Source: Onchidella celtica (lineage: Eukaryota > Mollusca > Gastropoda > Systellommatophora > Onchidiidae). Taken from it: DNA of 64,000 nt. Each line of letters opens with the position of its first letter. Within the stretch, counting starts at the first letter, position 1. Positions 58,430-64,000 of the stretch are shown piece by piece. The notes under the pieces were generated by a model. It was given only the letters and a program-made list of their open reading frames with translations. It did not search any database and was not told the DNA's origin. Both the position numbers and the translations under genes were made by a program. The stretch is from assembly GCA_963931925.1 (NCBI GenBank), contig OZ007574.1, positions 40,057,438 through 40,121,437 on the forward strand. The letters run 5' to 3'.

Positions 58430-58920
58430 ACTCATAATTTATTCCGAAGCCATTAACATCGGTGTGTCAAAGTTTGCCTCATTATTGCGCTAGTCGGGGC
58501 AGGATGCATTATCTTTTATACCAAGTACGATAGTTAAACCTCATAAAGACACGCATTGTCCTAGCTCCCCGAGTGAGAAAATAAAACAACCCCGGGTGGA
58601 TATGGAAATTTCACAACGCACAATTTTATGCCTGTCTTTCTGTATGCAATAATGTACAGGTACCGTTTATCCTAGCCCGGATTTAGCGCCTCTTAATTGA
58701 AATACCCTCGCAGTTTAATGCGTTTTATAATAGGTTAGCATTTTTAAACCCCGTGCAAACAATGACCTGAGGCTGAATTTCAAATTGAATAACTGAAATC
58801 CAGCAATCACATTCGCTTCATTGCCACGTCTATAATTACAACTTTTGCATAATGAAGAGTTGGAATTCAAGCCCCGACTATTGTAATGCACAATAAATTT
58901 GGGTAGATTTATGAGTCACC
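58430..58920. promoter_or_regulatory. Complex AT-rich stretch, candidate enhancer
   Basis: A simple-repeat-free island between poly-C/poly-G rich DNA. It contains cttaattgaaa near 58694 and tataattacaacttttgcat near 58830 (homeobox and octamer-like cores). The function is inferred from texture only. Confidence 0.3.
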
Positions 58921-59045
58921 CGAACTTGGCGAGTCTTGTAATATAAGTTGGGCTATGGGGCAGGGTGGATTTCTTGTTTTTTGGGTTTTTTTGCTTTTGT
59001 TATTTGTTTTGTAAGTTGGCCTTTAGACTTGCCCCTCGCCCTCAC

Positions 59046-59122
59046 CCCTACCTCCCCTCCCCTATGACACTCAGTACATCACCCCTACCTCCCCTCCCCT
59101 ATGACACTCAGTACATCACCCC
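59046..59122. repeat. 38-bp direct duplication, two copies
   Basis: The sequence cacccctacctcccctcccc followed by tatgacactcagtacat occurs twice head to tail without change, so this is a very recent duplication. Confidence 0.8.
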
Positions 59123-59329
59123 CGTTCAAACCCCCTCCCCCCCCCCACCCCCTTTTTTTTTTCGTCCCCTTAAAAAGAAAAAAAATATACTTCCCTCTTC
59201 AGAGGCGTTGGCGTGCAAAGGTAAGGAAGGGTACTGACTTTTTATGGAAGACCTTTCTCACGACATATCATGGATGTTCAGAATGGAGGAATAGAGATAG
59301 AAGCCATGGGGGAGGAGGGGGGAGGAGGG

Positions 59330-59502
59330 TGGTTGGTTGGAATAGGATAATGACTGTGGCACAATCTGAAAAGTAAAGTATGTCTTGAATGCCACGCCCC
59401 TGACAATTTATGCAGGGGGGGGGGGTTTGGTTGGAATAGGATAATGGACTGTGGCAAAATGCTGAAAAGTAAAGCATGTCTTGAATGCCACGCCCCTGAC
59501 TC
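59330..59502. repeat. ~93-bp direct duplication, two copies
   Basis: The sequence ggttggaataggataatg through gtcttgaatgccacgcccct occurs at 59334-59400 and again at 59428-59500 with a few changes. A run of 11 G separates the copies. Confidence 0.7.
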
Positions 59503-60376
59503 TTTATGCCCCCAAATTACACATGCCCCTCATATTGCTCTGACTCTATGTCCAACTGACACTTTAGAGGTTAGGGCCCCCCACAGATTCAGGGGCGGAG
59601 ACGCGGGAACAGTAAAAATAGATGGGGTCAAGATGCAGATTATTTGAATTTTCAGTCTATTTTCTCATTAGTTCTATTAGTTCTGGCTTTGCTCCCTCAG
59701 CTCAAGACGATATCGTATGCTAGCTATACAGGGTCTCTCGTAATTATATTTTATATGTCAATCCTTGGAAATGTGTTGGCCTTCTTGGGAGCACTAGAGC
59801 CTTAATCATGTAAGCATTGCAAAGTACTCTCAGAACAGAGGACGCCAAAGAAAAACAAAAAATTAAAACATAAAATGGAGAAAAAAAAAAGGAATTACAA
59901 AAATAAAATAAGAATAAAGTAAAATAAAATATAAAGGAATAAAACAATGCAAATCTTGATTACTATTTAATTAACGTGAGTGTAATTACGAAGTAATGTA
60001 AGTGGTTATTCATGCCCTAAAGGTATTGTTGGACCAATTACAAAACAGGGGTGGTGGTGAGGGTGAGGGTGAGGGTGAGGGGGGGGGGCTTGGTAGGAAG
60101 CCCATCAATCAAAGCCAGTGTTTTATAAACATCAAATTAATGAAGTAGTTGGGCAGTTGTAATCAATTTCTAGGTATATCCTATCTGTATGGGGCAGGGC
60201 TTATGGGGCGATCCTTTCCCCGCCAGAATAGTTCACTTGGTTTGAATCTGAATTGCTAGCGAGGGAAAGGGCAAGTAATCGGGTGAGTGGTAGGAAATAG
60301 GGGACGGGTGGGGGGAAAGGGGGGGGGGGTCAGAGATGGAGGGAGGAAAAAAAACAAGAAAGGAAGTCGAACTATA

Positions 60377-60379
60377 ATC

Positions 60380-60410
<31 letters not shown>

Positions 60411-60465
60411 GTACACTTATATAGCGCTTTATGCCTAGACCTCAAAGCGCTTTACAAACGCGCGA
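60377..60465. repeat. (TAA)n with adjoining agcgctttatgcc...caaagcgctttac segment
   Basis: About 34 bases of TAA/ATA repeat lead into a short imperfect palindrome built from agcgcttta and caaagcgctttac. This combination is common as the tail or core of dispersed elements in marine invertebrates. I cannot assign the family. Confidence 0.5.
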
Positions 60466-60749
60466 AGCGCTCAATACACTACACTGCTTCTTTCTCTCTC
60501 CCTGTCTCGCTCACTCTCTCTCTCTATCTCAGAGCAAATTGTAACGCAGCCTGTTAGGCGCAGTTCACAACTCACAACAGTTCACAATTCACAGCAGTTC
60601 ACAACTCACATCAGTTCACACAACACACAACTCAAATAATATTTGAATATTTATTAATAACAATATATATTTAATAATGAATAATAAATTCTGACCGGGG
60701 GGGGGGGGGGATGATATGGATACATTTTAATCTATTAATTTCAATTTTC

Positions 60750-61016
60750 AATTTTGCCCGGGCAGCGGCCTTTCGGCCTGCTCTTTACGATTTCCAACTG
60801 CCAAGGTATCTTTAACGTGCGCAACGTGCACACGGGCCCTCCGAATTTTTTCGTCCTTATCCGAGAAGACTAGGTACTCGATCCTACCCCCCAATAGGAC
60901 CAGGGACTTGAAAATATGAGAAAAATCCCATTTCCAACATGCCTGCACTGCCCGGGTTTAGAACCCGGGACCATTGGCATGAGAGGCGAGCACCTTGCCT
61001 CTAGACCACCTTGTCC
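60750..61016 (-). mobile_element. tRNA-derived SINE, copy 2
   Basis: Head, body and end match copy 1 at 57307-57576, including the cgtgcacgttgcgcacgtta middle and the gcccgggcaaaattg end. The B box is damaged (GGTTCTAAACC), so this copy is probably silent. The left neighbour is (TAA)n plus an agcgcttta-containing segment, and TAA-like repeats also follow on the right. Confidence 0.7.
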
Positions 61017-61202
61017 CCATAATAATAACAATAGTAATACAATATCAACTTCCTTCCCTCCATCCCTCTATCTCCTTTTATTTGCAATACACTCTCTCTG
61101 TCTGGTCGTTTCTTTCTGTGTGTGGATCTATTCACGAGTGTTTCTTTCTCTCCCTGTCTTCTCGTTTTATGTGCGTGGTTTGTGTGTGGGTTTGAGGTTT
61201 GA

Positions 61203-61234
<32 letters not shown>
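61203..61234. repeat. (CA)n microsatellite
   Basis: A pure CA run of about 16 repeats. Confidence 0.95.
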
Positions 61235-61237
<3 letters not shown>

Positions 61238-61239
61238 GT

Positions 61240-62280
61240 GGACAGACAAATTGACAGAAACACAGACAGATATACAGAGCAATATTTAAAGGGAGGGTGT
61301 TAAGAGTAGGTTTCTGTCTCATCTCTCTCTCTCTCTTTCTTTTTTTAAGGTGGTGTTCTCGGGTGGTGGTCAAATTTTGAAAAAGCTCGCGAAGCAGAAA
61401 TGGTGGGGGACAAAAAAACAACAACCAAAACTCTCATGTGAAGGACACATTATTGGACCTTCCGCCCTTGAGATGCAAATGATTCTGATGGGAGGAAGTT
61501 TGGGGAGGGGAGGCCGGGAGGAGGTGGGGGGGGGGGGGATAAAAATCAAGCAAGGTAAAAAAAAAAAAAAAGTGGTTTTGAAAAAAAAAAACAAAACGCA
61601 ACCACTTTCTTGGGTTCTCCAAGGGTGTTCCGCCTTCTGTCTGTCATGAAGGAGATACCTTTTACTGGCCCTGTTCTGCGTTCACTATTGTCCCCAGCGT
61701 GTCAAAGCAACAACGTGACACCGGCGGGACGCCGTCATGTACGTCGACTATTCCCCGCGCCAATTTTTGGGGCTTCATCATGAAGGTATGCATTTGCTCA
61801 AAAGCGCAAGAATATGGCGCCATAGGCTCGATTTTTGGCAATTTTTGACACCCCTCCCCCCTCCACCTCGTTTTTCTCCCTCCATGTACGCTTTTCACGT
61901 GTTTGCCCCCCCCCCCCCCCTGGCACCCCACCTTTGTACAAGCGAACAACGGCCATTGCAATGGTAAATGTCTATGATAAGGATTTTGTACATGGATCTG
62001 ATTGTTTCATAAAATACATAGCCCAGTTTCCATTTTTATATCTTACTATGATTGAGCTAGAGGGTGAACCTGTAAGCAGCTAAAACTTCGCCACAACGCC
62101 ATCAAATATTATGAAACTTGGTGTGCTGCACCAATTTTTGACGAAGAGTTACGTGGACACATTCATTTTGAATAAAAATCAGTCTTTACTATTTAAAGAT
62201 TTTTTTTCTTTTTACCGCAAAAAATAGAGACGCATTTTCGTTGAGTAGAACCAAAAAGCATGATAGGAAATTAAGAAAGC
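61240..62280. other. No gene seen
   Basis: Poly-G, poly-A and poly-C runs dominate; the remaining sequence has no supported frame. Confidence 0.4.
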
Positions 62281-62284
62281 AAAT

Positions 62285-62545
62285 GGCGACGTCGACGACA
62301 ACAACAACTTTAACAACATGACAACAACGACAACAACAACGACAAGAACAACAACAACTTTAACAACAACAACGACAACGATAACAACAACGACAACGAT
62401 AACAACGACAACAACAACAACAATAACGACGACAACGACAACAACAGCAACAATAACAACAGGAACAACGACAATAACAACAACAACAACAACGACGACG
62501 AGAGCAACAACCGACAACAACTACAACAACAACAACAACAACTAG
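62285..62545. repeat. (ACA)n/(ACG)n trinucleotide tract, 260 bp
   Basis: A long imperfect trinucleotide repeat of aca, acg and ata. The frames of all-Thr or all-Val type on the two strands are artefacts. Confidence 0.95.
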
Positions 62546-63140
62546 TGTACTGATTGTCACCCCGAGTGTGGCTTCTGAAAACTGAGAAATTCCACAGCAA
62601 GAACAAAGAATAAACTCTCGTAAAAATGGAATTAAACTCAGATACATTTAAAAACAAAATGAAGTAAGTGAATAAAAAATAGTGAAAAAAGTGGGAAATA
62701 AAATTACACCAATGAAAGTCACAACAGCAACATTAATTCAAAGAAAACAGGACCAGCAATACAAAACAAACAGTCACAAAAACAGAAACAATGCTTATGT
62801 AACCTCAGGCCAAACAGCGAAATCTTGAAAATTACAAAGAGAACCGACCACAAATACGATTACCCAGTAGGAATTTTCCACCAATTCAGCTGAAATAGCA
62901 ATATGAGCAAAATTAACATTTAGATAATGAATTCTAATGGCTTCTTCTTATCACAAACCTAATAAGTCGAATTTCGACTTAAAGGAAAACTTGGACTCGG
63001 TGATCTTGACTTTGTATCCATAAGTTTTCTAGCAACAAGGTATATGTAATTAAGAATAAATAATTTCATCTTGTTTGTATGTTTTCTCCTGGTCTGTATG
63101 TGTCTAATTCCGTTTACGAATTCTGCCCATCTATCAACCC
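62546..63140. other. No gene seen
   Basis: A-rich intergenic sequence without supported features. Confidence 0.4.
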
Positions 63141-63154
63141 ATTCGTTTTCGCCA

Positions 63155-63425
63155 TTCATTCATTCATTCATTCAGCCAGTCAGTCAGCCAGTCAGTCAGT
63201 CAATCCCTCATCCACCCACTCACTCCCTCATTCACTCACTCCCTCACTCCCTGACTCCCTCACTCACTCACTCACTCACTCACTCATTCACTCCTCACTC
63301 ACAAACTCACTCACTCAATCACTCAGTCACTAACTCGTCCTTCCCTCCTTCACTCCCTCCCTCGTTTACTCACTCACTCACTCACTCACTCACTCACTCT
63401 CTCACTCACTCACTTATACAATCAG
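63155..63425. repeat. (CATT)n, (AGTC)n and (CACT)n tetranucleotide array
   Basis: About 270 bases of imperfect tetranucleotide repeats. The Ser/His/Leu-rich frames across it are not genes. Confidence 0.95.
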
Positions 63426-64000
63426 TAAATCAGTTTATCAATCAAGCTAACCCCTACCCCCATTAATAATCTAATTCACCAAAACAAACTACCACGCTCG
63501 TGCAACGCCTACTTCCAATTACCAACTAAATACAGCAAAGAAAATCCTACAATTAGTTCTTGAGACTGGGGATTCTTAACACAATTAAAATTTCACAGAA
63601 AGCTTTCACAAACACCAAATAAATAACTCAAAATTTAGACGTCAAACCCCCTTTGTCTCCAAACTTTGTAAACATTGTGTAGAACAGGGTAAATTATGTA
63701 CCCCTGGGATACTAAACTTCGCCTACCCAGGAGCAAATTGGCTGATTTTTTGGATGTATACGTTCTTTTAATTATATTTTAAAAAAAAATTATACTTAAA
63801 AAAAAAAAAAAAGAAAAAAAATCTGAATAGTCTCCAAAATCGCGGATTGAAAGCAAAAACCAAAGTGTCATTGATTGATGTGTCCTCACTGACTGACTTA
63901 GTTTGGTTCGGGTTTGTCAGTATCTGTTCATTATGTAATCGTTAAAAAAAAAAAAGAAAAAGTGAAAATAACATTATCACCGTTATTGTAATTTGAACTT

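Noticed and set aside
62212..62657. Poly-Val, poly-Thr and poly-Leu/Ser frames
   Set aside because: They come from the trinucleotide repeat tract at 62285-62545.
17408..64000. A Six-family homeobox gene inside the window
   Set aside because: I looked through the translated frames for SIX-domain and homeodomain signatures (WFKNRRQR-type) and found none. The prediction concerns only the flanking sequence.

Overview
The window looks like nuclear DNA of a metazoan, most likely a mollusc and perhaps a heterobranch gastropod. The reasons are one intron-rich gene with GT/AG splice sites, many short non-autonomous transposons, tRNA-derived SINEs, RTE-like LINE tails, abundant microsatellites, and a cluster of TCTAGATCTAGA-type palindromes around the gene's 5' end. 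The taxon is an inference and was not tested by any search. There are no rRNA genes, true tRNA genes, operons or CRISPR arrays.

Only one convincing protein-coding gene is present. It lies on the minus strand, with coding exons from 17407 down to 3255. I could chain at least 16 coding exons with matching phases into about 800 residues. One small exon between 14208 and 11972 remains uncertain. The N-terminal coiled-coil part resembles SIX6OS1 (C14orf39), a synaptonemal-complex central-element protein of meiosis. The resemblance includes the tyrosine spacing in exon 5 and a start of the form L-D-K/R-L. The middle is acidic and proline-rich, and the C-terminus is rich in Phe-Gly/Phe-Leu and Asp/Glu/Ser. 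A 1,027-bp transposon sits in one intron.

From about 18 kb to 64 kb I see no further convincing gene. This part is a gene desert made of three things: (i) complex, non-repetitive, homeobox-motif-rich stretches at about 28.5-33.0, 41.6-42.7, 50.2-51.7 and 58.4-58.9 kb, which look like candidate enhancers; (ii) short inverted-repeat transposons with target-site duplications (33.0, 33.8, 26.8, 48.8, 40.6, 36.3 and 44.4 kb), two LINE tails and two SINEs; (iii) satellites and microsatellites, notably a perfect 40 x 36-bp minisatellite at 46.06-47.50 kb, a G-run minisatellite at 35.03-35.41 kb and a decayed 40-bp AT-rich array at 38.85-39.43 kb. Long poly-G/poly-C runs are common from 26 kb on and absent from the gene.

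In vertebrates SIX6OS1 lies beside and antisense to the homeobox gene SIX6. Here a SIX6OS1-like gene on the minus strand is followed, upstream of its start, by an enhancer-like desert. I therefore predict a Six-family homeobox gene beyond the right edge, which would make this an ancient microsynteny block. No Six homeodomain is visible inside the window.
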